The notes: generated from the sequence alone by a model not told the origin. Shown: positions 1 to 8,025, counted from the first letter of the stretch. The stretch: DNA of 64,000 nt from Nocardia huaxiensis (GCF_013744875.1 NZ_CP059399.1:7998001-8062000); one strand, 5' to 3'. Translations and numbers: made by a program.

Positions 1-1552
1 ATGCGAGCTCATCCGACGGGACCGGCGCACCCACGGTGTAGCGGTACACGTCGAGATCGAAATGCCGGTTCTGCCAGTACATCTCGCCATGCGTGGACGG
101 GCGGAACGGCGAATCCCCGTGATTGTCGATGTAGTAGGTGTTGGAGCCCTCGCACACCGGGGTGAACAGGAAGTTCTTCTGCTGCCGCGCCAGGCATTTG
201 CGGAAGTACTCCTCGTGCACCTCCTGCCGGATCTCGATCTCGTTGGCGCCCCGGCGTTTCGACTCGGCGATGGCCCGGCTCAGATGCGCGGCGGTGGCCT
301 CGATCATCCAGATGTAGGAACCCAGCACGAAGCCGTAGGGTCCGGTGATGGTGAAGGCATTGGGGAATCCCGGCACCGAGACGCCCTGATAGGACTGATA
401 GCGGTGCTCGTCCCAGAACGTCTCCAGGTCGAGGCCGCCGCGTCCGCGCACAGGGAACGGCGGTATCGCGCCCTTGTCCCACAGCTTGAATCCGGTGGCG
501 CACACGAGCACATCGATCCGATGCTCGTGGCCGTCGGCGGTGACCACGCCGTGTTCGGTGATGCGGTCGATGGATTCGGTGACCAGGCTGACGTCGGTCC
601 GGTTGAACGTCTTCAGGTAGTCGTTGGACATGGACGGCCGCTTGCAACCCAGACCGTAACGAGGCGTGAGCTTTTCGCGCAGTTCCGGATCGTGGACCTG
701 AGCGCGCATCCAGCGCCGGATCGGGATCTCGGCCAGCCGCCTGCCCGCGCCGGTGAGCCAGGGCGGGCCGACCACCATGCCGCTCATGGCCAGCTCGGTG
801 CCGAGATTGCCCGCAACCCGCAGTGCGGAGCGAATCCGGCTGCGGCCCAGGATCTGCCGGCCCAGCCAGCCGATTTCCGCGTCCTGCTTCGGGAACACCC
901 AGATGGGCGTGCGCTGGAAGACCGTCAGGTGCGCGGTCTCCTCGACAATGGCCGGGATCAGTTGCAGCGCGGTGGCTCCCGTGCCGATGACCGCCACCCG
1001 CTTGCCGCGCAGGGCCACATCGTGGTCCCACAGGGCGGTGTGCACCAGGGTGCCGCCGAAGTCCTGCAGACCCGGGATGTCCGGCATCTTGGGCCGTTCC
1101 AGGCCGCCGATGGCCAGCACCACATAGCGGGCGGTGAGCTCGTGTCCGCCGTCGGTCGCCAAGCGCCACAGGCTGTTCCGCTCGTCGAACTCGGCGCCGA
1201 CGACGGTGGTGTTCAGCCGCAGCTTGTTCCGCAGGCCGTACTTGTCGACCATGCTCTCCGCGTACTCGCGCAGTTCGGTGCCGGGAGCGAAGATGCGCGA
1301 CCAGTCACCGCGCTGCTCGTAGGAGAAGCTGTAGATGAACGACGGAATGTCCACCGCCACCCCGGGATAGGTGTTGGCATGCCAGGTGCCGCCGACCCGA
1401 TCCCACTTGTCCACGATCACGAAGTCGTGGATGCCTTTGCGCTGCAGGGCGATTCCGGTGCCGATGCCGCCGAACCCGGCCCCGACCACGATGACCTCGT
1501 GGTCGGGGCGGGTCTCGGCAGGCGCACCCCGCCCGTTCGAGACTGTGCTCAT
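1..1552 (-). CDS. Flavin-containing (Baeyer-Villiger type) monooxygenase, C-terminus beyond window
   Basis: The reading frame is open from ATG at 1552 to the window edge (517 codons), so the end is missing. It should be an FAD- and NADPH-dependent oxygenase inserting oxygen into ketones or oxidising heteroatoms. Visible motifs are the FAD dinucleotide loop GAGFGG (residues 24-29), the Baeyer-Villiger fingerprint F-x-G-x3-H-x3-W (FGGTLVHTALW) and the NADPH loop GTGATA. A GAGGA element lies 8-9 nt before the start. It is the third gene of a minus-strand operon behind two PF10118 genes, with a 34-bp gap. Family assignment is firm; the substrate is unknown. Confidence 0.9.
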   Translation of the reverse strand, partial: MSTVSNGRGAPAETRPDHEVIVVGAGFGGIGTGIALQRKGIHDFVIVDKWDRVGGTWHANTYPGVAVDIPSFIYSFSYEQRGDWSRIFAPGTELREYAESMVDKYGLRNKLRLNTTVVGAEFDERNSLWRLATDGGHELTARYVVLAIGGLERPKMPDIPGLQDFGGTLVHTALWDHDVALRGKRVAVIGTGATALQLIPAIVEETAHLTVFQRTPIWVFPKQDAEIGWLGRQILGRSRIRSALRVAGNLGTELAMSGMVVGPPWLTGAGRRLAEIPIRRWMRAQVHDPELREKLTPRYGLGCKRPSMSNDYLKTFNRTDVSLVTESIDRITEHGVVTADGHEHRIDVLVCATGFKLWDKGAIPPFPVRGRGGLDLETFWDEHRYQSYQGVSVPGFPNAFTITGPYGFVLGSYIWMIEATAAHLSRAIAESKRRGANEIEIRQEVHEEYFRKCLARQQKNFLFTPVCEGSNTYYIDNHGDSPFRPSTHGEMYWQNRHFDLDVYRYTVGAPVPSDELA

Positions 1553-1586
1553 TCGATGTGTCCTCGAATCCGCCTGTGCCGTCGCG

Positions 1587-2468
1587 TCAACCGATGCGGT
1601 CGAGCAGTTCGCCGTCGGAGCCGAACAGCTCCCGCCGCCACTGTTCGAGCAGTTCGGTGGTGTCGATGTCATCGGGGTGGAAGCCCGGCCGCATGTAGGG
1701 CCGCATTTCCTTCATGAGCCCCTTCACGATCGGGCCGCGATACAGCGCGATGGACTGCCGCAGCACTTTGAAGGGCCGCCAGCTGCGCGGATCGCTCAGG
1801 ATCGAAGCGAGCACGCCCAGTGACACCGCCGGAATGGTGAAGTAGTACATCCCCGCCATGACGCCGATGCGCACGATTTCCGGTGCGCCGCTGTGCCGGT
1901 AGACGTCGAAGGCGACCGACTTGTGCTCGAGTTCCTCGAAGGCATGCCAGTTGAGCAGGTTCCAGACCTCGGGATCACCCGGAATCGCCTGGATCTCCTC
2001 GGTTCCCAGCACGCGCTTGGCCAGCGTCGCCGTGTAGTGCTCGGCGGCGGCGGTCACCGCGAGATGCACCTGGCGGGGCACCAGGTTCTCCACGGTTTCC
2101 AAAGCCTTCTCGCGCAAGGCATCCGGGCCGAAGGTGAACAGGCGCACGATCGGGAAGCCGTTCTCGATCAGCTGCTCGTTGAGCCGCCGATGCTGCTGGC
2201 CGTGCATGGCCTCCTGGCCGATGAATCCGGCGACCCGCTTCTTGAGCACCGGCTCGTCGATATCGGCGGCGAATTTGCGCACCGAGCGGATGAAGGATTC
2301 CTCGCCGGGCGGGAAGGCGCCGGAGAGCACCGCGATGAGGTGGGTGAGGGGAATGTCGTCCTGCACGAAATGATGTGCCATCGGTTCGGGCTGGCCGAAC
2401 CGGAATCGCATGCGCCGCACCGGAGGAGCAGGCGTCATGGTGGTGCTGTGCTGCCGACCGATCGCCAT
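1587..2468 (-). CDS. PF10118-family protein (annotated as metal-dependent hydrolase), copy 1
   Basis: A 293-residue cytosolic protein of the COG3687/PF10118 family, usually labelled predicted metal-dependent hydrolase without biochemical proof. Conserved stretches are FPPGEESFIRSVR (52-64), GFIGQEAMHGQQHRRLN (81-97), AAAEHYT (140-146) and EELEHK (178-183). The order E57, E86-x-x-H89, E143, E179-x-x-H182 matches the ligand pattern of ferritin-like di-iron proteins, so an oxidase or oxygenase role is a reasonable alternative to hydrolysis. An AAAGGA ribosome site sits about 8 nt before ATG 2468; a second in-frame ATG lies at 2438. It follows its paralog by 28 bp and precedes the monooxygenase, so the three are probably co-transcribed. 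Confidence 0.85.
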   Translation of the reverse strand: MAIGRQHSTTMTPAPPVRRMRFRFGQPEPMAHHFVQDDIPLTHLIAVLSGAFPPGEESFIRSVRKFAADIDEPVLKKRVAGFIGQEAMHGQQHRRLNEQLIENGFPIVRLFTFGPDALREKALETVENLVPRQVHLAVTAAAEHYTATLAKRVLGTEEIQAIPGDPEVWNLLNWHAFEELEHKSVAFDVYRHSGAPEIVRIGVMAGMYYFTIPAVSLGVLASILSDPRSWRPFKVLRQSIALYRGPIVKGLMKEMRPYMRPGFHPDDIDTTELLEQWRRELFGSDGELLDRIG

Positions 2469-2496
2469 TGGTCGGTCCTTTCTGGATGGAGTTGTG

Positions 2497-3351
2497 TTAC
2501 TTCAGGTGATCGACCAGGACGCCGTTCTCGCCGAAAAGCTCTTCCTGCCAATGGGAGAGCAGCGCATTGGTGTCGATGTGGTCGGGATGGAAGCCGGGCC
2601 GCATGTACTGGGCCAGTTCCGGGAGGATGCCGCGGAAGATCGGCCCGGTGAAGAGCCGATACGCCTCGCGGGCGACGCGCAGCGGTTTGCGCCGCGCGAC
2701 CGGGTCTCGCGCCAGCGCGTACGCGAGCGAGCCATAGGTCAGCGGGAGGGTGAGCCCGAACATGGCCACCATGACGCCGATGCGCACGGCCTCGGTGCCG
2801 CCGGCCGCGCGGAAGGCGTCGAAGGCCACGGACTTGTGTTCCAGCTCCTCCAGGGCGTGCCAGTTGAGCAGGTTCCAGAACTCGGGTTCGGCTGGGATGG
2901 ACTGGATTTCGTCGCTGGTGAGCACGCGCTGCGCAAGTACGGCCGTGTAGTGCTCGGCGGCCGCGGTCATGGCCAGATGCCACAGTGCGGGCAGCCGGTC
3001 CTCGATCGCCAGCATGCGCTGCAACTGCTCTTCGGAATCCCACCATTCGATGGGATAGCCCATTTCGACGAGTTTCTCGTTGAGCCGCCGGTGTTCCTGG
3101 CCGTGCATGGCCTCCTGGCCGACGAAACCCGAAACGCGTTTCTTGAGAAAGGGATCGGTGATGCGGTCCGCGACGCGGCGGACCGAACGGATGAAGGATT
3201 CCTCGCCGGGCGGGAAGCCTCCGGACAGGCCGGCGACGAAGTGGCTGAACACCATGTCGCCGTCCACGAAGTACTTGTCGCCCGAATCATGTTGCTCGAC
3301 TTCGAATCTGATGCGCCGAGCCTTGGGATAGCTGGAAGTCGTGACTGTCAT
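2497..3351 (-). CDS. PF10118-family protein (annotated as metal-dependent hydrolase), copy 2
   Basis: A tandem paralog of the gene just downstream (284 residues from the preferred start), sharing FPPGEESFIRSVRR, GFVGQEAMHGQEHRRLN, AAAEHYTAVLA and EELEHKSVAFD, so it keeps the same E / ExxH / E / ExxH series. An ATG at 3360 also opens the frame, but the AAGG purine run lies directly against it and is correctly spaced (9 nt) for the ATG at 3351, which I prefer. It is the first gene of the operon ending in the monooxygenase. It is divergent from a TetR gene, and a perfect 15-bp palindrome lies 24 bp upstream. Duplication followed by specialisation, or a heteromer, is possible; the biochemical role is not established. 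Confidence 0.84.
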   Translation of the reverse strand: MTVTTSSYPKARRIRFEVEQHDSGDKYFVDGDMVFSHFVAGLSGGFPPGEESFIRSVRRVADRITDPFLKKRVSGFVGQEAMHGQEHRRLNEKLVEMGYPIEWWDSEEQLQRMLAIEDRLPALWHLAMTAAAEHYTAVLAQRVLTSDEIQSIPAEPEFWNLLNWHALEELEHKSVAFDAFRAAGGTEAVRIGVMVAMFGLTLPLTYGSLAYALARDPVARRKPLRVAREAYRLFTGPIFRGILPELAQYMRPGFHPDHIDTNALLSHWQEELFGENGVLVDHLK

Positions 3352-3374
3352 TGGGACCATCCTTGTGGAACACT

Positions 3375-3389
3375 CAGTACCTAGTACTG
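3375..3389. promoter_or_regulatory. Palindrome CAGTAC-CTA-GTACTG, candidate TetR operator
   Basis: A perfect inverted repeat with 6-bp arms and a 3-bp centre, in the 123-bp space between the PF10118 operon and the divergent TetR gene. Position and symmetry suit an operator for that TetR protein; binding is inferred, not shown. Confidence 0.5.
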
Positions 3390-3461
3390 GCTGTTCGATG
3401 TAGCCTCAGTGTAGGATTGTCTCAGACAGACGGCAAGGGGGTTGGCCATAACGGATCGAAT

Positions 3462-3467
3462 TACAAT
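3462..3467 (+). promoter_or_regulatory. -10 element TACAAT, leaderless start of the TetR gene
   Basis: TACAAT is a near-consensus sigma-70-type -10 hexamer. It ends 7 nt before the ATG at 3475, so transcription would begin at or next to the start codon. No ribosome-binding purine run precedes that ATG, which fits a leaderless mRNA, common in mycolic actinobacteria. Confidence 0.45.
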
Positions 3468-3474
3468 CTGGCGC

Positions 3475-4200
3475 ATGGCTTCCCACCCTTCCGACGACCC
3501 TCCCGCCGGCCACAAGGGTGATGCCCGCTACGACCGCTGGCACTCCCATCGCACGGCCGTGCGCGCCGAGCTCATCGAGGCCACCATTCGCGCCATCGAC
3601 GCGCACGGGCCCGAGCTCTCCATCGACGATGTGGTGAAAACCGCTGGTATACCGCGCCCCAAGCTGTATCGGTTCTTCGGCGACAAGGTGGAACTGCTGG
3701 CCGCGGTGAGCGGGCAGGTGCAGCAGCTCATCGTCGAACGCGTGACCCCGCACTTCGACCCGCGAGCCTCGGCGCGCGAAGCCATCCGCACCGCGCTGGC
3801 GGCCTATATCGATCTGGTCGCCGAGCGGCCCAACCTGTTTCGCTTCATCGTCAGCTCACACGTGGTCACCGCCTTCGGAGCGGCGCGGTTGATCGAGGAG
3901 GGGCGGCCACTGTCCGATACGGTCGCCGACTTCCTGGCCGAGGTCCTCCGGATGCGCGGCGCGGACGGCGAGCACGTCGAATACGTCGTCGACGCCATGC
4001 TCGGCGCCATCGGGCTCGGCGTGCTGCGCTGGCTCAATGATCCGGTTATCTCCACCAAGGAACTGGCGGAACAGCTTTCGGCCTTCGCGTGGGGCGCGTT
4101 CTCCGCGACCGCGCAGGCCCGCGGGCTCACCCTCGACCCGGACGAGCCGCTCGTCGCCCTGCCGGGGCTGCCGGAAATGTCGGAACAGCCCACCAACTGA
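3475..4200 (+). CDS. TetR-family transcriptional regulator
   Basis: A 241-residue regulator. The N-terminal helix-turn-helix lies at about residues 22-68 (RAELIEATIRAIDAHGPELSIDDVVKT, then IPRPKLYRFFGDK), followed by a helical ligand domain. A TTG at 3442 would lengthen the protein, but a GGGGG run abuts it; ATG 3475 directly follows a good -10 box and I take it as the start. It is divergent from the PF10118/monooxygenase operon across a palindrome and is the obvious candidate repressor of that operon. The ligand is unknown, plausibly a hydrophobic substrate of the monooxygenase. Confidence 0.85.
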   Translation: MASHPSDDPPAGHKGDARYDRWHSHRTAVRAELIEATIRAIDAHGPELSIDDVVKTAGIPRPKLYRFFGDKVELLAAVSGQVQQLIVERVTPHFDPRASAREAIRTALAAYIDLVAERPNLFRFIVSSHVVTAFGAARLIEEGRPLSDTVADFLAEVLRMRGADGEHVEYVVDAMLGAIGLGVLRWLNDPVISTKELAEQLSAFAWGAFSATAQARGLTLDPDEPLVALPGLPEMSEQPTN

Positions 4201-4205
4201 GAGCT

Positions 4206-4691
4206 CTAGTTCAACGGTCCCGCATCGCCGCCGGCATCCGACACCTGATAGCCGCGGCGGCCATCCACGGTGATGTAGTAGGTCACCATGCTGTGCGTCC
4301 ACTCCGGGCTCTGCGTATTCCGCGTGGTCACATCCAGCACGACCACCACCTGGTAGACGTCGTCCTTCTCCGAGTTGGTCTTCGCGCTGACCGGAACCGC
4401 CGTCGACTCCCATTTCAGCGGCACCAGGATCTGTTCCAGCTTGGCGCGCGTTCCGTCGTACTTGGCCGCCAGCTCCGGGGTGGCATTGGTCTTCAGCCGG
4501 GTCATCCAGCTGTCGGTGTCGCGGTAGTCCACCGTGGCCGCGCCGACCGCGTAGTCGGTGGCCACCTTCTCGGCCTTGGCGGTATCGGCGCGCGCCACCC
4601 CGGCGAATCCCGCCACCACACACAGCAACACCATCAGCGCGGTGAGCACCGCGCCCCTGACAGCCGTGGCACTACGCATTCGGTCCCCCAT
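4206..4691 (-). CDS. Orphan Mce-associated membrane protein (Mas-like)
   Basis: A 161-residue protein with one N-terminal hydrophobic segment (about residues 13-34, ending near VARADT), then an extracytoplasmic domain. The stretch VATDYAVGAATVDY...LEQILVPLKWES aligns closely with the Mce-associated protein encoded at 54549-55220 (VATDYAMGAATLNY...LQEILVPLKWTS). Mce-associated proteins are thought to stabilise or assist Mce lipid importers. Here no yrbE or mce gene is adjacent, so it is an orphan. ATG 4691 is listed; ATG 4679 has a nearer GGGGGA ribosome site and would shorten the protein by four residues. It converges with the TetR gene on its left with 5 bp between them. Confidence 0.78.
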   Translation of the reverse strand: MGDRMRSATAVRGAVLTALMVLLCVVAGFAGVARADTAKAEKVATDYAVGAATVDYRDTDSWMTRLKTNATPELAAKYDGTRAKLEQILVPLKWESTAVPVSAKTNSEKDDVYQVVVVLDVTTRNTQSPEWTHSMVTYYITVDGRRGYQVSDAGGDAGPLN

Positions 4692-4737
4692 CCGGATCGC
4701 ACTCGAAGAGCATGATCATCATCCCATGTGCGGTATT

Positions 4738-5361
4738 TCAGCCCGCCGTCAGTAGTGGTTGCAGGTAGCGCACCGCGTAGTCACGCAATTCCGCTTCGGA
4801 GTCCAGCAGCGGCGGGGCGTCCGGGGTGAGCACCAGGGAGTGGATGAGGCGCACGACGGTCGCGGCGTAGAACGCGGCCCGGTCATCGCCCGGCAACCCG
4901 AGTTGCGTTCGGGCCGTTTCGGTTTGCGCGGTGACGAAGGCCGTCGCGATCCGTAGGATCTCGCCCGCCTCCAGGGTGAGCCAGACCAGGATCTCCTCGC
5001 GGTCGACCGCGAACAGCCGGCGCAGCAGCGGATGGTCGCGCAGCGTCGTGACGGTGACGACGAACCCGCGGGTGTGCCGTTCGAGCGGGTCCTCGATAGC
5101 ACCGATGCGCGCCTCGATGCGGGCCAGGGTGCGCCGGACCTCGTGCGCGAGGGCGGCCCGCGTGATCTGCTCGCGGCCACCCACCCGGCGGTAGAGCGTG
5201 GCGCGATTGACCCCGGCCCGTTTGGCGATGTCGTCGGCGCTGGTACGGCGGATGCCCACCAGGGCGAACTGCTCCAGCGCGGCCTCTTTGATGCGCACGT
5301 CGACGGGTTCCACCGGCTCGGCGGCGGTCAGCAGGGCCTGGAGCGACAGGGGCGAATTCAA
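4738..5361 (-). CDS. TetR-family transcriptional regulator
   Basis: A 207-residue regulator with the helix-turn-helix near residues 24-68 (RIKEAALEQFALVGIRRTSADDIAKRAGVNRATLYRRVGGRE). The start appears to be TTG at 5361, ten nt after a GGAGG; no better start is in frame. It lies divergently from the deleted DUF2236 gene with a 20-bp palindrome between them, so it probably once regulated that gene and itself. Whether it still has another target cannot be told from here. Confidence 0.84.
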   Translation of the reverse strand: MNSPLSLQALLTAAEPVEPVDVRIKEAALEQFALVGIRRTSADDIAKRAGVNRATLYRRVGGREQITRAALAHEVRRTLARIEARIGAIEDPLERHTRGFVVTVTTLRDHPLLRRLFAVDREEILVWLTLEAGEILRIATAFVTAQTETARTQLGLPGDDRAAFYAATVVRLIHSLVLTPDAPPLLDSEAELRDYAVRYLQPLLTAG

Positions 5362-5417
5362 TTCGTGAGCACCTCCGATCGGGAGTCTAGCGAGTGGTGC
5401 GACAAGGAGTCATATTC

Positions 5418-5437
5418 TGTCGCATTCTCTTGCGACA
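5418..5437. promoter_or_regulatory. Palindrome TGTCGCA-N6-TGCGACA, candidate TetR operator
   Basis: Two perfect 7-bp arms separated by 6 bp, located between the divergent TetR gene (start 5361) and the DUF2236 remnant (start 5499). A further half-site TGCGACA lies at 5398-5404. The symmetry and position fit an operator for the adjacent TetR protein. Confidence 0.5.
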
Positions 5438-5498
5438 ATGCGAGAGATCATGTTGCACTGTCCGGTGTATCAATCCGCAAGGGAGTGGAGCCGCCGAC

Positions 5499-5907
5499 AT
5501 GACCGATGCCGCACATGTCGAATCCGTGCGATCCGACGCGATCGGGGCCCCACTGGGGCCGGGGTCACTGACCTGGAAGTTCTTCGGGGATCGCCGGGTC
5601 AAGCTGTTCCTCGGGCGCTCGGGGGCGCTGCAGAACATGTATCCGGCCGTCGGCGCCGCACTGCAACAGCATTCGAACTTCTTCGACGACCCCTGGGACC
5701 GGCTGCTGCGGTCACTGCCGAAGATCGAGGATTCGGTCTACGATCCGCCGGAATCCGGGGCCGCGGCGCGGGTGCGGGACTACCACCGGGACATCAAGGG
5801 CGTGGACCATCACGGGGTTGGTGCGCAATGCCTGGACGGCGGTGCCCCGGCGGCTGCGCTACGACAAGCGCGTGTACGACCGCATCGTCGCGGCCGAGCA
5901 ATCCTGA
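5499..5907 (+). pseudogene. DUF2236 (MpaB/Lcp-like oxygenase) gene with internal deletion
   Basis: From ATG 5499, eight nt after a GGAG, about 105 codons read as the N-terminal part of a DUF2236 protein (GSLTWKFFGDRRVKLFLGRSG, then FFDDPWDRLLRSLPKIEDSVYDPP and VRDYHRDIKGVDHHG). At about 5804-5815 homology jumps to another frame that reads GLVRNAWTAVPRRLRYDKRVY and ends at TGA 5907, which looks like the family's C-terminal tail. The middle, including the region that would supply heme ligands, is absent: these proteins normally run to some 280-400 residues. The N-terminal frame continues only into nonsense. A simple internal out-of-frame deletion explains this best; a sequencing fault would not remove so much. 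Confidence 0.72.
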
Positions 5908-5944
5908 GCCACGACCGAGAAGTACGGCGCGGGAGGGAATTCCG

Positions 5945-6631
5945 TCAGGACGCCGCCTCCCCTGCGGCCGTCATCTCGCGGCGCACGGTGGCGGTGATCT
6001 CGGAGGCGGTCAGGATCATGGCGACCATGAAGTCGATGAGTTGAGAGCGTTCGACATCCAGGTCGCCGCGCAGCCATTCGGTGAGCAGTTCCAGGCCGCC
6101 GTGCGAGATGGTGCGGGCAGCCAGTTCGGCATGGATACCGGAGACCGCCTCGTCGCCGAGCAGTTCGCGGCCCTGATCGAGCATGATCCCGGCCGACACG
6201 TCGACGAGTTCGGTTCGGCGGCGGCGCAATTCGTCGGTGGACTGGAATTCGAGGAACATGCGGCGGCGCATGGGGTGGTCGGCCACCGCGGCCACGACGG
6301 CCTCGACGACCGCGCGCAGCCGGACTCGGGCGTCGGCGGGTTCGGTGGCGATGACGGCGACCAGTTCGGCCAGGATCTGGGCGCGCTGCTCGTCGACCAC
6401 ATCGTGCAGCAGCTGGTCGGTGTCGGCGTAGCTCTCGTAGAAGTAGCGGTCGTTCAGACCCGCGCGGGCACACAGGGCGCGCACCTTGAGTCCGGCCAGA
6501 CCCTGCTCGGCGAGCACCTCGACGGCGACCTCGCGCAGGCGCTCCCGGCGCTGTCTACGGCGCTCGTCGGCGCTCAGACCGGCGTAGCGCCCGCGGCTCG
6601 ATTCAGCATCACGTCCACGCGGTTCCGACAC
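5945..6631 (-). CDS. TetR-family transcriptional regulator of the DUF2236 operon
   Basis: A 228-residue TetR protein. The helix-turn-helix spans about residues 28-75 (RRERLREVAVEVLAEQG, then ALCARAGLNDRYFYESYAD). The start is GTG 6631 with AGGTGGGGAC directly upstream. It is divergent from the Lcp-like oxygenase gene, and the space between them holds two matched 18-bp palindromes, which makes local autoregulated repression likely. The tail RREMTAAGEAAS ends 38 bp from the DUF2236 remnant. Confidence 0.87.
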   Translation of the reverse strand: MSEPRGRDAESSRGRYAGLSADERRRQRRERLREVAVEVLAEQGLAGLKVRALCARAGLNDRYFYESYADTDQLLHDVVDEQRAQILAELVAVIATEPADARVRLRAVVEAVVAAVADHPMRRRMFLEFQSTDELRRRRTELVDVSAGIMLDQGRELLGDEAVSGIHAELAARTISHGGLELLTEWLRGDLDVERSQLIDFMVAMILTASEITATVRREMTAAGEAAS

Positions 6632-6665
6632 GTCCCCACCTCACCTGTTGCCATGCTGCCGACTT

Positions 6666-6683
6666 TGGTGAAGACTATCACCA
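6666..6683. promoter_or_regulatory. Operator 1: TGGTGA-N6-TCACCA
   Basis: A perfect 18-bp inverted repeat with 6-bp arms in the divergent TetR/oxygenase promoter region. It has the same arms, spacer length and flanks (TTT before, GAC after) as the copy starting at 6690, so both should bind the same dimer. Confidence 0.65.
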
Positions 6684-6689
6684 GACTTT

Positions 6690-6707
6690 TGGTGACGTAG
6701 TTCACCA
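6690..6707. promoter_or_regulatory. Operator 2: TGGTGA-N6-TCACCA
   Basis: The second copy of the palindrome, with a different 6-bp centre but identical arms. Its centre lies exactly 24 bp from that of operator 1, a spacing that would allow two TetR dimers side by side. It ends 30 bp before the oxygenase start codon at 6738. Confidence 0.65.
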
Positions 6708-6737
6708 GACGTGCGAAACGCAAACAGGAGGCACGCA

Positions 6738-7991
6738 ATGGCGCGTACCAATGAGCTGTCCGACCCCGGGTTCTTCGCGGAATTCCCGCACAACCTGGGG
6801 ATCAGGTTCCTCGCCCCGGGCGAGATCCGGCCCACTCCGGAACAGCGTGACGGCTACCGCAAGTACACCCAGATGGGCGATCCGCTGGCCGACGCCGTGG
6901 TCGAGATGTTCCGGCGGCTGCCCACGGGGCAGGGGCGGCGCATGTTCGAGATCGCTCTCGAACGCGGCATCGACGCGGTCCCGGACGCGCCCGCGGAGCT
7001 GAAAGCCTTTTTCGCACAAGTCGATTCGAAGCCGTACTGGCTGGATCAGGACAAGCTCGATCACGCCGCCCGCGTCTCGGGGCGCGTCGGGCCGTGGGCA
7101 CTGACGCTGGTGCTGTCCATGATGTCGCTCAATGGCGGATACCTGGCCTCGCGGGCGGACAAGGTGCTGATCGGCACCGGCAATCTGTCGGCCGAGAACA
7201 TGGCGCCGCGACGCGTCGCCGAAACCACCGTCTGGTGGTACGACGTCACCAAGCCCGGTGGGCTGGGGCGTTTCGAATCCGGGTTCAAGAACTCGCTGCG
7301 GGTGCGGATCATGCACGCACAGGTGCGGGCGGGAATGAACCGGCGGCCGGACTGGAACTATGCCGAGTGGGATCGGCCGATCAACCAGTCGCTGCTGGTG
7401 GGCACGCTGCTGCTGTTCTCGTGGGCCGTCATCATCGGCTGCCAGGTGCTCGGGTTGCAGTTCTCCAAGAAGGAGAAGGACTCGCTGTATCACCTGTGGC
7501 GGTATGTCGGCCATCTGCTCGGGGTCGACCCGGAACTGGTGCCCGCCGGCGAAGCCGACGCCTGGAAGCTCATGTGGCTGCAAGCCGATTACGAGTTCCT
7601 GCCCGACGAGGACTCCCGCACGCTGTCGCAGGCGCTGGTCGGGGCCACCGGCGAGATCTACGGGATCACCGGAAACGATCTGCGGTCGCGCCTGCTGCGC
7701 TACGCCGTCATCCGGTACGAGACCTCGTACGGCCGGATCATGCTGGGCACCAAGAACTCCGACTTCCTCGGCATGCCGCGCAACCGGTTCTTCATGGCGG
7801 CGGTGCTGGCGACCTCGGCACTCAACGCGGTGGCGGAAGTGCCGCGCCGGCTCATCCCGGGCGCCACCGGCGTCAGCGAGCGTGCGGGGCGACGGGTTAC
7901 CGAACGGCTCGTGCAGCGAGTCACCCGGACCAACAATCCCGACCGCAGCTACGCCCGCCACGATCGGCTCGCCGAAAAGCACGTGGCCTGA
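6738..7991 (+). CDS. DUF2236 oxygenase, latex-clearing-protein (Lcp)-like
   Basis: A 417-residue protein of the DUF2236/MpaB family, whose characterised members include the heme b rubber oxygenase Lcp. The start is ATG 6738, six nt after AGGAGG; an upstream in-frame codon at 6711 lacks such a site. The three residues known to matter in Lcp of Streptomyces sp. K30 (R164, T168, H198) have counterparts with identical spacing: R159, T163 and H193, in APRRVAETTVWWYDVT and LRVRIMHAQVR. A heme-dependent dioxygenase is therefore likely. No Tat or Sec signal is visible, unlike secreted Lcp, so an intracellular isoprenoid or steroid-like substrate is more probable than rubber. It heads a run with the acyl-CoA ligase and nitronate monooxygenase genes. 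Confidence 0.86.
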   Translation: MARTNELSDPGFFAEFPHNLGIRFLAPGEIRPTPEQRDGYRKYTQMGDPLADAVVEMFRRLPTGQGRRMFEIALERGIDAVPDAPAELKAFFAQVDSKPYWLDQDKLDHAARVSGRVGPWALTLVLSMMSLNGGYLASRADKVLIGTGNLSAENMAPRRVAETTVWWYDVTKPGGLGRFESGFKNSLRVRIMHAQVRAGMNRRPDWNYAEWDRPINQSLLVGTLLLFSWAVIIGCQVLGLQFSKKEKDSLYHLWRYVGHLLGVDPELVPAGEADAWKLMWLQADYEFLPDEDSRTLSQALVGATGEIYGITGNDLRSRLLRYAVIRYETSYGRIMLGTKNSDFLGMPRNRFFMAAVLATSALNAVAEVPRRLIPGATGVSERAGRRVTERLVQRVTRTNNPDRSYARHDRLAEKHVA

Positions 7992-8025
7992 ACGCCTTCC
8001 ACTCCCCTGCCTCGAAAGCTCATCC

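Noticed and set aside
9..1169. A 386-codon minus-strand open frame at the left edge
   Set aside because: It is out of frame with the flavin monooxygenase, which has all the family motifs in the frame starting at 1552 and lacks only its end.
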